Positions 16,467 through 26,671 are shown, numbered from the stretch's first letter. The stretch is DNA of 64,000 bases from an uncultured Ulvibacter sp. (GCA_913063405.1 CAJXZB010000003.1:87685-151684), one strand, 5' to 3'. The notes: a model not told the origin generated them from the sequence alone. Numbers and translations: made by a program.

Positions 16467-19400
16467 TTGGAAAAAGATGTTTCATTTAAAATCTACGATG
16501 CCTCTGCAGGAAGTGGTAAAACCTTTACACTAGTTAAGGGGTACTTGGCCAGAGTTCTAGAATCAAAAAGTGAGGGTTACTACCAACATTTGTTAGCTAT
16601 TACTTTTACTAATAAGGCAGTCGCCGAAATGAAACAGCGCATTCTCAATAACCTAATTTCATTCTCCGACCCCAAAGTCATAGCAGACCCTTCTGAAATG
16701 TTTCTTCAAATATCTAAAGAACTGAACATCCAACCGTCACAAATTCATAGACGATCAAATAAGGTTTTAAAGCATATCCTGCATAACTATGCTACTTTCA
16801 GTGTCGAAACTATCGACAAGTTTAACCACAAGCTCATTAGAACTTTCGCTAGGGATTTGAAACTTACTTCTAACTTCGAAGTAAGTCTCGACGCACCCCA
16901 ATTGCTTCTGGAGGCTGTTGACCAACTTCTTAGCAAAATTGGCGAAGATGCTAAAATCACGCAGGTTCTCTTGGACTTTGCCCTTGAAAAAACTGATGAC
17001 GATAGGTCTTGGGATATTTCAAAAGATATTGCCCAGGCATCCAATCTTCTCTTTAAAGAAAACGACGCGGCACATCTCGCAAAGCTTAAGGAAAAGACAT
17101 TTGATGACTTTGCCGGTTTTAAGAAGCAATTGTTAGTTCAGAAAAAAACACTTTCAGAAAAAATTCAAAAAATCGCTACTAAAACATTAGAGCTCATTGC
17201 CGAAAGCGGCTTAGAACAAGAGGATTTTAGTAGCGGGTTTTTGCCTAAACACTTTCAGAATTTAAACGCTGGAAGATTCAATATTAATTTTAAAGCCAAA
17301 TGGCAGGAGACTTTGGGAGAAAAGCCTCTTTACCCTAAGAGGGCGGAACTACAAATCGCTAGTATCATAGACGAACTCACTCCAGTCTTTATTGACAACT
17401 TTAATAACACTAAAATAGCAACGTATGAGTTGTTGTTGATTGATTCTATCCTTAAAAATTTGACCCCTCTATTTGTGATTAATCTTGTGAGTCAAGAACT
17501 GGAAACAATAAAAGAAGAAAAAAACCTGCTTCCCATTTCAGAATTCAACGCACTTATAAATTCAGAAATAAAGGATCAGCCAGCTCCATTCATTTATGAA
17601 CGTTTGGGAGAAAAATACCGTCACTTTTTTATTGATGAATTTCAAGATACATCTCTTTTACAATGGGAAAACCTTAAGCCTCTAATTCACAATGCATTGT
17701 CCCAGCTTGATGCAAGCGGAAAACCCGGCTCGTTGCTTTTAGTGGGTGATGCAAAACAGTCAATTTATAGGTGGCGAGGAGGACTTCCAGAACAATTTAT
17801 AGGTCTTAGCGGTGATTTAAACCCTTTTGTAGCTTCAGAAAAAACAACTATCAATTTAGAAACAAACTATCGTAGTTGTGAGAAAATAATTGACTTCAAT
17901 AATCAATTCTTTTCTTTTGCAGCTAAATACTTCGGTAACGATGTCTACAAAAAACTCTATGAAACAGGGAATCATCAAAAGGCAAATCATAAGAAAGGTG
18001 GATATGTCAAGTTTGAATTTATAGAAAAGCACATCAAATCGGAAAAAAATGAAATTTATGCCCAATATGTTCACAAAACTATAACCAATTTAAAATCCCG
18101 TGGATTTAAGGAAAAGGATATCTGCATTCTAACCCGAAACAAGAAAGATGGCATTTATTTAGGAGAATATCTTATGACGGTTGGGGTTCCTGTAATTTCT
18201 TCGGAAACATTGATGCTAAAGTCTTCTACTTTGGTTCAATGTCTCGTCCACACCCTAGAACTAAGCACTTATCCTGAAAACAATGAAGCCAAAATATATT
18301 TGCTAGATTTTCTTCACAATCATCTTTCCATAACGGAATCAAAACACACTTTTTTTTCTAATTTCTTGGACACAACTGTGGACAGCTTTGAAACACAATT
18401 AAAGAAATACGATTTAGACTTTAGCTTGATACACCTCAGGTCCGTCTCTCTTTATGAAGGTTGTGAGTACATCATTAGACAACTCCGGCTTCAGGATAAA
18501 GCAGACGCCTACTTATTCAGTTTTATGGACCTAATTTTCGAATTCGAAAATAGTCCAAAAGTAAATAAGTCTAACTTCTTGGAAACCTGGGAACTTCAAA
18601 AAGACAAGCTCTCAATCCCGTCAAATGACAGCGTAAATGCCGTGCAATTAATGACTATACATAAGGCGAAGGGTTTGGAGTTTCCAGTAGTACTATTTCC
18701 GTTTGCAGATATAGAAATTTACAAAACAAAGATGGATACTCTTTGGTATCCACTGGAGGAGAAACTTGGGTATGATTTTGAAGAAGCTCCAATACATTAT
18801 AAAAATGAACTAGCACACTATAGCGAAGTAGGGACAATGCTTTATACTGAACATAGAAACACTCTTGAATTAGACAACCTAAACCTCTTATATGTAACAC
18901 TTACTCGTGCTATCGAGGAATTGCATGTTTTTGCCGAAACGCCTTCCCTGTTAAAAGATGGAAATCCTAAAAACTATAACCAACTGTTTGGAGAATTTCT
19001 GAAAAGCTCAGGAAAATGGGCTGATGAGCAGAAAATATACGAATTTGGTGTGGCCAGTAAAAGTTTAGGCGGTGATTCAGAGCTCAAGTCGGAACAATCT
19101 ACTCCTTTATATATAGCAACGCCCCCGGAAGTGCATAACTTAAAAATAATTACATCTGAATCATCCTTATGGGAAACTGAAGCTCAAAGCGCCATTGATC
19201 AAGGGAATCTATTACACGATATTATGGCAGAAGTTAAAAGGAAAGAAGACATTGAATTCATCTTCGACACACTCAAAGATAGGGCCTTATACGCTTCAGA
19301 AGAAATCGAAAAACTTAAAATCAAAGTCTTATCCATAACAAATCATCCAGAACTAGAACATTTCTTTAGTGCTTCTGCAATTGTAAAAAACGAAAAAGAC

Positions 19401-19619
19401 ATCATTACGGCTTCTGGAATGCTATTAAGACCAGATAGACTCAATTTCCATTCGTCAAATTCGGTAACAATTATTGACTATAAAACCGGTGTTCCCAATT
19501 ATCATCACGAGGATCAAATTAACTACTATGCAACCGCCTTGCAAGAAATGGGGAAAATAGTTTCAGAAAAAATATTAGTCTACACAAATGAAGCGGAAAT
19601 TGTGATAAATAAAGTATAA
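16467..19619 (+). CDS. AddA/RecB-like UvrD helicase with C-terminal nuclease domain
   Basis: A 1050-residue protein with all superfamily 1 helicase motifs: Walker A in DASAGSGKTFTL (residues 11-22), FIDEFQDTSLLQWE, LLVGDAKQSIYRWRG, LETNYRS, QLMTIHKAKGLEFPVVL and LLYVTLTRAIEEL. The C-terminal part has GNLLHDIMAEVK and RPDRL ... TIIDYKTG, the PD-(D/E)XK nuclease pattern. It would unwind and trim double-strand breaks for recombination, together with the AddB-like gene at 22443. The only usable start is TTG at 16467: an in-frame TAG lies 60 bases upstream and no ATG occurs before Walker A. Confidence 0.92.
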   Translation: MEKDVSFKIYDASAGSGKTFTLVKGYLARVLESKSEGYYQHLLAITFTNKAVAEMKQRILNNLISFSDPKVIADPSEMFLQISKELNIQPSQIHRRSNKVLKHILHNYATFSVETIDKFNHKLIRTFARDLKLTSNFEVSLDAPQLLLEAVDQLLSKIGEDAKITQVLLDFALEKTDDDRSWDISKDIAQASNLLFKENDAAHLAKLKEKTFDDFAGFKKQLLVQKKTLSEKIQKIATKTLELIAESGLEQEDFSSGFLPKHFQNLNAGRFNINFKAKWQETLGEKPLYPKRAELQIASIIDELTPVFIDNFNNTKIATYELLLIDSILKNLTPLFVINLVSQELETIKEEKNLLPISEFNALINSEIKDQPAPFIYERLGEKYRHFFIDEFQDTSLLQWENLKPLIHNALSQLDASGKPGSLLLVGDAKQSIYRWRGGLPEQFIGLSGDLNPFVASEKTTINLETNYRSCEKIIDFNNQFFSFAAKYFGNDVYKKLYETGNHQKANHKKGGYVKFEFIEKHIKSEKNEIYAQYVHKTITNLKSRGFKEKDICILTRNKKDGIYLGEYLMTVGVPVISSETLMLKSSTLVQCLVHTLELSTYPENNEAKIYLLDFLHNHLSITESKHTFFSNFLDTTVDSFETQLKKYDLDFSLIHLRSVSLYEGCEYIIRQLRLQDKADAYLFSFMDLIFEFENSPKVNKSNFLETWELQKDKLSIPSNDSVNAVQLMTIHKAKGLEFPVVLFPFADIEIYKTKMDTLWYPLEEKLGYDFEEAPIHYKNELAHYSEVGTMLYTEHRNTLELDNLNLLYVTLTRAIEELHVFAETPSLLKDGNPKNYNQLFGEFLKSSGKWADEQKIYEFGVASKSLGGDSELKSEQSTPLYIATPPEVHNLKIITSESSLWETEAQSAIDQGNLLHDIMAEVKRKEDIEFIFDTLKDRALYASEEIEKLKIKVLSITNHPELEHFFSASAIVKNEKDIITASGMLLRPDRLNFHSSNSVTIIDYKTGVPNYHHEDQINYYATALQEMGKIVSEKILVYTNEAEIVINKV

Positions 19620-19652
19620 ATTTGACGCTTCAAACTGTTTTAAAATTAACCT

Positions 19653-20852
19653 ATGTACGGAAATATCAAAGACCATTTGCAACAGGAGCTTCAAGAGATA
19701 AAAGACAACGGACTCTATAAAAAAGAACGCGTTATTACCTCTCCTCAAGATGCAGTAATTAAAATTTCTACTGGGGAGGAAGTAATTAATTTTTGCGCAA
19801 ATAATTATTTAGGGCTTTCATCCAATAAGGAAGTAATTCAGGCTGCCAAAGATGCTATGGATACACATGGCTTTGGAATGTCTTCAGTTCGTTTTATTTG
19901 CGGAACTCAAGACATCCATAAAAAATTAGAGCAAGACATTGCAAACTATTATCAAACTGAAGATACAATTCTTTATGCCGCAGCATTCGATGCTAACGGG
20001 GGGGTTTTTGAGCCTTTACTCGGTCCTGATGATGCAATTATTTCCGACTCGTTGAATCACGCTTCAATTATAGACGGTGTACGGCTTTGCAAAGCTGCCC
20101 GTTATCGGTATCAAAATAGCGATATGGAAGACCTAGAGCAGCAATTAATTGCTGCCTGTGACAAAAAAGCAAGGTTTAAAATCATCGTTACGGATGGTGT
20201 ATTCTCTATGGACGGTGTAGTCGCTCCTCTTGATCAAATTTGTGATCTTGCCGATAAATATGACGCTTTGGTCATGATTGATGAGTGCCACGCAGCTGGA
20301 TTTATTGGTGAAACAGGACGAGGTACGTTAGAAGAAAAAGGTGTAATGGGCAGAATAGACATCATTACAGGGACTCTAGGAAAAGCATTAGGAGGAGCGA
20401 TGGGTGGATATACCACGGGTAAACAAGAGATAATAGAGATACTTCGTCAAAGATCCAGGCCCTATTTGTTTTCGAATTCATTGGCTCCAGCAATTGTTGG
20501 TGCCTCTATTAAGGTATTTGAAATGCTTTCGAATGATACCTCATTGCGAGATAAACTTGAAGAAAACACAACTTACTTTAAGAAGGGTATGAAATCTGCT
20601 GGTTTTGACATCGTAGATGGGGGTTCTGCTATTGTTCCAGTAATGCTTTATGATGCGAAACTATCTCAAACTATGGCAGATATGCTGCTTGAGGAAGGTA
20701 TTTACGTTATTGGGTTTTTCTATCCAGTTGTGCCAAAAGACAAAGCTAGAATTAGAGTTCAACTATCTGCAGCACATACAAAACAACATTTAGATAAGGC
20801 TATAAATGCTTTTATCAAAATTGGGAAAAGATTGAAAATAATTCAAGAGTAA
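19653..20852 (+). CDS. kbl: Glycine C-acetyltransferase (2-amino-3-ketobutyrate CoA ligase)
   Basis: A 399-residue PLP enzyme of the alpha-oxoamine synthase family that splits 2-amino-3-ketobutyrate with CoA into glycine and acetyl-CoA in threonine breakdown. The PLP lysine is K244 in [12 protein letters not shown], the same position as in E. coli Kbl; [12 protein letters not shown] provides the PLP-binding Asp and His. No threonine dehydrogenase gene is adjacent. A seven-G run at about 19998 is in frame, showing that long G runs are read correctly in this sequence. Confidence 0.94.
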   Translation: MYGNIKDHLQQELQEIKDNGLYKKERVITSPQDAVIKISTGEEVINFCANNYLGLSSNKEVIQAAKDAMDTHGFGMSSVRFICGTQDIHKKLEQDIANYYQTEDTILYAAAFDANGGVFEPLLGPDDAIISDSLNHASIIDGVRLCKAARYRYQNSDMEDLEQQLIAACDKKARFKIIVTDGVFSMDGVVAPLDQICDLADKYDALVMIDECHAAGFIGETGRGTLEEKGVMGRIDIITGTLGKALGGAMGGYTTGKQEIIEILRQRSRPYLFSNSLAPAIVGASIKVFEMLSNDTSLRDKLEENTTYFKKGMKSAGFDIVDGGSAIVPVMLYDAKLSQTMADMLLEEGIYVIGFFYPVVPKDKARIRVQLSAAHTKQHLDKAINAFIKIGKRLKIIQE

Positions 20853-20910
20853 GTGGGCTTATTTGCTTCCCCAAAGCTTGGTAATTCCAAAAAATTTAAT
20901 AGATTTGCTT

Positions 20911-20940
20911 TTGTTTATAAGTTTTAACAACTTACTTTTG
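20911..20940 (+). promoter_or_regulatory. Promoter of the OmpA-family gene
   Basis: TTG at 20911-20913, a 19-base spacer and TACTTTTG at 20933-20940 match the Bacteroidota consensus fully, with the ATG 43 bases after the -7 element. This is one of the best promoter matches in the window, fitting a highly expressed porin-type gene. Confidence 0.7.
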
Positions 20941-20982
20941 CTCATAATTAACACTTAACTTAAAAAAATTAAACAATCGAAT

Positions 20983-22374
20983 ATGAAACATCTTAACAGT
21001 ATTTTAGTTGCTGCCCTTATCTTCTTAGTAGGAGGTGTAGCAAATGCTCAAGACGAAAAGAATCCTTGGGCTATCGAGGTTGGTGTAAACGCTGTTGACA
21101 CTTACTCTGCTGGTCTTCGCGACGGTCAAGACGATACCGATTCTCAAAACGGGACAATCTTTGACGAATATTTTAACGTTGAAGATCACTGGAACATTCT
21201 TCCTTCTGTATCTAAACTATCAATTGGTAGATATATAGGGAGTGGATTTACATTTGCTGCTGTTGGTACAATCAATAGAATTGAGCAAAAAGGTGATGTA
21301 GCTGTAAATGACGAAACTTACTATGGTGTAGATGGTGAGATCAAATATAGTTTAAGAGACCTTATTAAGCCAGGTGGATTTATTGATCCAACTATTGGTA
21401 TTGGTGGAGGTTACTCTTGGTTTGACGATATCGGATTTGGTACTGCTAATGGTCTTGTTGGACTTAGGTTTTGGGTAGCTGAAAATCTAGCACTAAATTT
21501 CCAATCAACTTATAAGCATGCGTTCGAAAAGACATATGGTCAAAAGCATTTCCAACATTCAGTTGGTGTTGTGTTTAAGTTTGGAGGAAAAGATACTGAC
21601 GGTGATGGAATCTTCGATCAAGAAGATGAATGTCCTGAAACTCCTGGTTTACCAGAGTACAATGGATGTCCTGACACTGACGGCGATGGTATAGAAGATA
21701 GAAACGACGCTTGTCCTAACACACCTGGTACTGCAGAGTACAATGGATGTCCTGACACTGATGGCGATGGTATCATCGATAACAAAGATGGTTGTCCTAC
21801 TGAAGCTGGTCCTAAATCAAACAACGGTTGCCCTATCTTGGATAGAGATGGTGATGGTGTTAATGATGATGTTGATGCTTGTCCAGACGAAGCTGGTCCT
21901 AAAGCAAACAAAGGTTGTCCTTACTCTGACACTGATGGCGATAGCGTTCTTGATAAAGACGATGCTTGTCCAGAAGTTCCTGGTACTGTAGCTAACAAAG
22001 GTTGTCCAGAAGTATCTGTGGAAATCATCAAGCAATTGAATGATTACTCTAAAACAATCTTGTTCGATACTGGTAAATCAACTATTCGTCAAGAATCTTA
22101 CGTTGTTCTTCAAAGTATCAATGATATTATGAGAGAATACCCAACTGCTAACTTCGTAATTGAAGGTCACACAGATAGTCAAGGTAGTGAAGCTACTAAC
22201 CAAAAACTTTCTGACAGCAGATCGGCATCAGTTGTAGCGTACTTATCTACAATTGGCATGAGCCAAAGTAGAATGTCATCAATTGGTTATGGTGAAACTA
22301 GACCAATTGCTACTAATGCTACAAAAGCAGGTAGACAACAAAACAGACGTGTTGAGATTTCTTTGAGAAAATAA
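20983..22374 (+). CDS. OmpA-family outer membrane protein with thrombospondin type 3 repeats
   Basis: A 463-residue protein. The signal peptide ends after GVANA (cleavage before residue 23). Residues about 23-200 have alternating hydrophobic strands fitting an eight-stranded beta barrel ending at GVVFKFGGKD. Residues about 205-345 hold calcium-binding type 3 repeats (DTDGDGIxDxxDxCP, five or so). The C-terminal OmpA domain (ILFDTGKSTIRQESY ... FVIEGHTDSQGSEATNQKLS ... GYGETRPIATN ... RRVEISLRK) binds peptidoglycan. The protein links outer membrane and wall. A strong promoter and terminator make it a single-gene unit. Confidence 0.94.
   Translation: MKHLNSILVAALIFLVGGVANAQDEKNPWAIEVGVNAVDTYSAGLRDGQDDTDSQNGTIFDEYFNVEDHWNILPSVSKLSIGRYIGSGFTFAAVGTINRIEQKGDVAVNDETYYGVDGEIKYSLRDLIKPGGFIDPTIGIGGGYSWFDDIGFGTANGLVGLRFWVAENLALNFQSTYKHAFEKTYGQKHFQHSVGVVFKFGGKDTDGDGIFDQEDECPETPGLPEYNGCPDTDGDGIEDRNDACPNTPGTAEYNGCPDTDGDGIIDNKDGCPTEAGPKSNNGCPILDRDGDGVNDDVDACPDEAGPKANKGCPYSDTDGDSVLDKDDACPEVPGTVANKGCPEVSVEIIKQLNDYSKTILFDTGKSTIRQESYVVLQSINDIMREYPTANFVIEGHTDSQGSEATNQKLSDSRSASVVAYLSTIGMSQSRMSSIGYGETRPIATNATKAGRQQNRRVEISLRK
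21599..22012 (+). repeat. In-gene tandem repeats encoding type 3 (calcium-binding) repeats
   Basis: Copies of a degenerate unit encode DTDGDGI...D.C...G...NGCP. Two adjacent units beginning at AATGGATGTC (21661 and 21742) are 81 bases apart and nearly identical in DNA, consistent with recent duplication. Confidence 0.8.
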
Positions 22375-22394
22375 TAAGAAAACTCTCCAAATAA

Positions 22395-22437
22395 AAAATA
22401 AGAAACGCCTCCATTTATGGAGGCGTTTCTTATTTTT
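22395..22437 (+). terminator. Rho-independent terminator after the OmpA-family gene
   Basis: AAAATAAGAAACGCCTCCAT pairs perfectly with ATGGAGGCGTTTCTTATTTT around a TT-containing loop, giving a stem of about 20 pairs with a T-rich tail. It ends 6 bases before the AddB-like gene starts. Confidence 0.92.
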
Positions 22438-22442
22438 ATCGT

Positions 22443-25175
22443 ATGCAAACATTTCTTGAGGAAACGCTGAGTACCCTACGAAAAGAACACACCGATCTTT
22501 CTTCCCTTACCCTTATTCTTCCAAGTAAAAGGGCAGGAGGGTTCCTTAAAAACTATCTTCGGGAGACAGCTACCAAAACGAATTTCTCTCCTAAAATAAT
22601 TAGTATCGAAGAATTTATCGAAGAGCTTTCTGATCTTAAAATAGTCGATACTACCGAATTGCTTTTTAAGAGTTATGAAGTCTACCTCAACACTAGCGCT
22701 ATTCATGAAAAAGAAGATTTTGAGGTTTATACTTCTTGGGCAACGACCCTTTTAGCCGATTTCAATGAAATAGACAGATATCTTATTGACCCTGAACCAT
22801 TCTTTAATTATCTCAGCAGTATTCAAGATATTAACCATTGGTATGTAAAAGACGAAAAGACACCTCTTATAGAAAACTATTTAAGATTTTGGAGCGGTCT
22901 ACACGACTTTTACGAAAACCTTAAATCAGCTCTACTTCTGGAAAAAATAGGGTATCAAGGAATGGTGTATCGAAAAGCAGCAGAGGACATAGAACATTAT
23001 TGTAGTATCAAAGACGCTCGGCAGCATGTTTTTATTGGTTTTAACGCGCTAAATAATGCTGAACAACACATCTTTCAAGAATTATTAGAAACAGGTAATA
23101 CGAGTGTCTTTTGGGATGCTGATGCTCATTTCTACACGGACGGCAAGCACAGTGCATCTCTTTTTTTGAGAAAGTATACCAACGAATGGAAATACTACCA
23201 ATCAAATACACCAAGGATAATTGGAAATCACTTTCAAAAAGAAAAGCAATTTCAATTTGTTGAGACTCAAAAGAACATTAGCCAGGCAAAATATGTGGGA
23301 GAGCTTCTCTCTAACCTATCCGAAAATGAAATTCAGAGAACGGCCATTGTCTTAGCAGACGAAAAATTACTAATTCCCATACTCCATTCATTGCCTGATA
23401 ATATTTCTTCGGTCAATATTACCATGGGAATTAGTCTCAAAACATTCCCTATAACCCATTTTTTTGAGAATCTATTCGCGCAACACGTTAATTCAAGAAC
23501 TACACTATACTATAAAGATGTTCTTAGTATCTTAAATCACCCTATCACTTCCTCCATTCTTCCGGATGCTCCGGATATCATAGGAGTAATTCACTCAAAG
23601 AACATTTCTCATATTTCATTAGAAATGCTTTATAGTCTCTCAAGTGAATCAAACAGAAACATATTGAATGACTTGTTCGGAGATTGGGAAAATAGCAGCA
23701 AAAAAGCCCTCCGTATTTGTGTAAAAATTGTAAAACGATTAAAAGACAAACTTAAAGATAATCTTGTGGAAATTGCTGCTCTACATCAACTCTACTTAGT
23801 ATTTTCAAAAATTAACGCTTTAAATGATTCTTTTTTTTACCTCAAAAGTATTAAAACGATTCACGGTCTATTTTCAGAGTTAGCCTCTTCTACCACATTG
23901 GATTTTAAAGGGGACGCCTACAAAGGGCTTCAAATAATGGGTATTCTAGAAACTAGAGTATTAGATTTTGAAAATGTGATTATGACTTCCGTAAACGAAG
24001 GAGTTTTGCCTGCCGGTAAATCGAATGCTTCGTTTATTACCTACGACTTAAAACAACAATTCGGTTTGCCACATTATACAGAGAAAGATGCCATATATAC
24101 GTATCATTTTTATCACCTCCTTCATAGGTCTAAGAATATAACGTTATTCTATAACAATCAGAGCGATGGTCTTACTGTTGGCGAAAAGAGTAGGTTTCTT
24201 TTGCAATTGGAGGTTGAGAAACATCAGAATCACAGCATTCAAAAATTAGTGCTGGCTCCAAACGTTACCATAAAACCAAACCAACAAAAGACTATTCAAA
24301 AAACTCAAGCAGTCCTGAAGCAGCTCGAAGAAATTGCAAATAAAGGATTCTCTCCTTCAGCATTAACTTCTTATATTCGAAACCCAATTGATTTCTATTT
24401 CCAAAAAGTGCTTCGAATAAGGGGATTTGAAGAGGTAGAGGAGACAGTGGCAGCCAATACATTAGGAACCATTATACATGATACGTTAGAGGCATTTTAC
24501 AAACCTTTTGAAAGTGTGTTTTTAACTTCAGAAATACTTGTTCAAATGAAGAGGCAAATTGATGAGGAGGTTACAAAGCAGTTTCACACCTCCTTCAAGG
24601 CTGGAGCTTTCGATAAAGGAAAAAACCTTCTTATTTTTGAAGTCGCCAAACGTTATGTCTCAAACTTTATAGATTACGAACTGTCCGAAATAAAAAATGG
24701 TAACCAGATAAGAATTGTACAAATTGAAACCAACCTGGAGGTTGCAATCCCAATTTCCGAGCTTAATTTCCCTGTAAAAATTAGAGGAAAAGTGGATCGC
24801 GTTGACGAATATAATGGACAACTGCGAATCATAGATTACAAAACCGGAAAAGTGGAGCAAAGTCATCTAGAAATCATAGATTGGGAGAAAATTACAGAAG
24901 ATTATAAATTTAGTAAAGTAATTCAGGTGTTGGCATATGCTTTAATGATCAACAAGGACACTCCAATACAAAAGGTGGAAGCGGGAATTATATCTTTTAA
25001 AAACCTCAATAGTGGTTTTCTAAAATTCGCAACCAAAGATAAACCAGGAAGTAGAACGAAGCTAGCGGATGTTACGCAAGAGACACTCGATTTATACATA
25101 ACCGAATTGAAGAAATTAATTCTTGAGATATGCAATCCAAGCATTCCGTTTATCGAAAAAGAAATTGATCCATGA
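22443..25175 (+). CDS. AddB-like PD-(D/E)XK nuclease
   Basis: A 910-residue protein. The N-terminus (LTLILPSKRAGGFLKNYL) and scattered helicase-like remnants fit the AddB half of an AddAB double-strand-break resection complex; a true Walker A is absent. The C-terminal nuclease region shows ALTSYIRNPIDFYF, LGTIIHDTLEAF and VRGKVDRVDE ... LRIIDYKTGKV, with the catalytic D and DYK. It should act with the AddA-like protein 2.8 kb upstream. Its stop overlaps the start of the broken hydrolase gene (ATGA). Confidence 0.88.
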   Translation: MQTFLEETLSTLRKEHTDLSSLTLILPSKRAGGFLKNYLRETATKTNFSPKIISIEEFIEELSDLKIVDTTELLFKSYEVYLNTSAIHEKEDFEVYTSWATTLLADFNEIDRYLIDPEPFFNYLSSIQDINHWYVKDEKTPLIENYLRFWSGLHDFYENLKSALLLEKIGYQGMVYRKAAEDIEHYCSIKDARQHVFIGFNALNNAEQHIFQELLETGNTSVFWDADAHFYTDGKHSASLFLRKYTNEWKYYQSNTPRIIGNHFQKEKQFQFVETQKNISQAKYVGELLSNLSENEIQRTAIVLADEKLLIPILHSLPDNISSVNITMGISLKTFPITHFFENLFAQHVNSRTTLYYKDVLSILNHPITSSILPDAPDIIGVIHSKNISHISLEMLYSLSSESNRNILNDLFGDWENSSKKALRICVKIVKRLKDKLKDNLVEIAALHQLYLVFSKINALNDSFFYLKSIKTIHGLFSELASSTTLDFKGDAYKGLQIMGILETRVLDFENVIMTSVNEGVLPAGKSNASFITYDLKQQFGLPHYTEKDAIYTYHFYHLLHRSKNITLFYNNQSDGLTVGEKSRFLLQLEVEKHQNHSIQKLVLAPNVTIKPNQQKTIQKTQAVLKQLEEIANKGFSPSALTSYIRNPIDFYFQKVLRIRGFEEVEETVAANTLGTIIHDTLEAFYKPFESVFLTSEILVQMKRQIDEEVTKQFHTSFKAGAFDKGKNLLIFEVAKRYVSNFIDYELSEIKNGNQIRIVQIETNLEVAIPISELNFPVKIRGKVDRVDEYNGQLRIIDYKTGKVEQSHLEIIDWEKITEDYKFSKVIQVLAYALMINKDTPIQKVEAGIISFKNLNSGFLKFATKDKPGSRTKLADVTQETLDLYITELKKLILEICNPSIPFIEKEIDP

Positions 25176-26012
25176 CCATAGAAAAAAACCACGTTCTACA
25201 TTCCGAAGGAAAAAAATCAATAGTATATGATCTATACTTTACCAAATCTTCTATAAAAAAACCGCTGGTTGTATTCTGTCATGGTTATAAAGGGCTTAAG
25301 GATTGGGGGCTTGGCATCTAGTTGCCAAGACATTTGCAGCTGCGGGGTACTTCTTTTTAAAGTTCAATTTTTCCCACAACGGCGGTACTATGGAAAACCC
25401 TATCGATTTTCCCGATCTAGAATCTTTTGCGTCAAATAACTTTAGCATAGAATTAGATGATCTGGGTAGAATGCTGGACTTTATTACTTCCAAGAAAGCA
25501 TATCCTTCAGAAATAGATACAGAAGCTATAAACCTTGTAGGTCATAGCCGCGGTGGTGGTATAGTTTTGATTAAAGCCGAAGAAGATTCAAAAATTAAAA
25601 CAGTAACTACTTGGGCGGGGGTCCGATTTTAAAATGCGTTTCTTAGAAGGTTCTGAGGCCTTCGACCTATGGAAGAAAACTGGAATCACACACATAGAAA
25701 ATGGGCGTACTAAGCAACAGATGCCTCACTATTTTCAATTTTATACAGATTTTAAAGAGAACGGAAAAACGTCTTACGATTAGGCGTGCTGTTGAAAATT
25801 TACAAAAGCCACAACTTATTATTCACGGTAGTGAAGATCCTACCGTTTCAACAAAAGAGGCACAAGCATTACACCAGTGGAATTTTAATAGCCAACTAGA
25901 AATTATTAAAAGTGCAGATCATGTCTTAGGTGCTACACACCCATGGGAAGAAGACCAATTACCTAAAGATCTTAACAAAGTAGTTACCCCCACAATCAGA
26001 TTTTTAAAATAA
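25172..26012 (+). pseudogene. Broken alpha/beta hydrolase
   Basis: Reading frames in succession make one hydrolase. The start overlaps addB (ATGA) and gives FCHGYKGLKDW; in GATTGGGGGCTTGG (near 25303) one G is missing and the protein continues as GAWHLVAKTFAAAGY ... NLVGHSRGGGIVL, where S in GHSRGG is the nucleophile. A second shift near 25622 leads to DFKMRFLEGSEAFDLW, and a third in an A run near 25770 leads to RLTIRRAVENLQKPQLIIHG, with the acid in SEDPTV and the histidine in SADHVLG. All catalytic residues survive but in three frames, so no functional product is expected. Confidence 0.88.
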
Positions 26013-26026
26013 TATAAACTAAAAGA

Positions 26027-26251
26027 TTATTCAGACATAGAGCGTCCTTTTAATCTCACTTCGATTTTACGCTTAATAACTGTTAATCTTTTCATTAAAT
26101 CCATTACTTCTGGATCCTTATTCACCTTATAAATATCGTTTAAACTAAGAATAAGTTCTTTGACCTCTCTAGAGGCAACTATTCTATCACTCGTATTTTG
26201 AAAGGAAAGCTTTCTTTGCTCAAACTCAAGAGCCCTATCTAAAATTTCCAT
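26027..26251 (-). CDS. Small hypothetical protein (74 aa)
   Basis: A 74-residue, highly charged, probably all-helical protein (ILDRALEFEQRKLSFQ ... VMDLMKRLTVIKRKIEV) without signal or membrane segment. I do not recognise the family. It is convergent with the broken hydrolase. The protein-like composition, with few rare residues, supports a real gene. Confidence 0.55.
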   Translation of the reverse strand: MEILDRALEFEQRKLSFQNTSDRIVASREVKELILSLNDIYKVNKDPEVMDLMKRLTVIKRKIEVRLKGRSMSE

Positions 26252-26555
26252 GTGTTGTTGTTTTTAAAGTATTATTTAAAACTATGCAAATATATTCAGG
26301 TAACAATAAATATATTGGATTATTCAATCGTTTATATCAATACAACAATTGCACCAGTTTATTTTAATGTACGAAAATAGGGGTTCTACGCCAAATTGTC
26401 ATTTTTTATCAAAAACCCTTCGTTTAGGGCAAACAAAGAAAAACTCAAAAAAATAACACGATTAACAAATTCTTATGAAAGACTGTCGCTATTGATTCTT
26501 CCAAGTAAAAAATTAAAAGATGTTGTAAAGTCCAGAAACCAAAAGACGTGTCAAT
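26252..26555. other. Intergenic region without visible features
   Basis: About 300 AT-rich bases between the 74-residue protein gene and the tRNA-Ala terminator. I see no open frame, hairpin or repeat that I can support. Confidence 0.5.
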
Positions 26556-26596
26556 AAAACACCCTCCATTGCTAAAAAAGCATTGGAAGGTGTTTT
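26556..26596 (-). terminator. Terminator downstream of tRNA-Ala
   Basis: On the minus strand AAAACACCTTCCAATGC pairs with GCAATGGAGGGTGTTTT (one mismatch, one G-T) around TTTTTTA, starting just after the tRNA 3' end. The flanking A/T runs make it potentially bidirectional. Confidence 0.75.
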
Positions 26597-26597
26597 G

Positions 26598-26671
26598 TGG
26601 AGAATATCGGAGTCGAACCGATGACCTTTTGGCTGCCAGCCAAACGCTCTAGCCAGCTGAGCTAATCCCCC
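26598..26671 (-). tRNA. tRNA-Ala (anticodon GGC)
   Basis: A complete 74-base cloverleaf: acceptor GGGGGAT / ATTCTCC with the G3-U70 pair that identifies alanine tRNAs, D arm AGCTCAGCTGGCTAGAGC, anticodon stem TTTGG / CCAAA with loop CTGGCAG (anticodon GGC, codon GCC), and T arm with GGTTCGACTCC. The discriminator is A, and CCA is not encoded. Confidence 0.95.

Noticed and set aside
21599..22012. Repeats as a CRISPR array
   Set aside because: Units are in frame, lack unique spacers and encode calcium-binding repeats.
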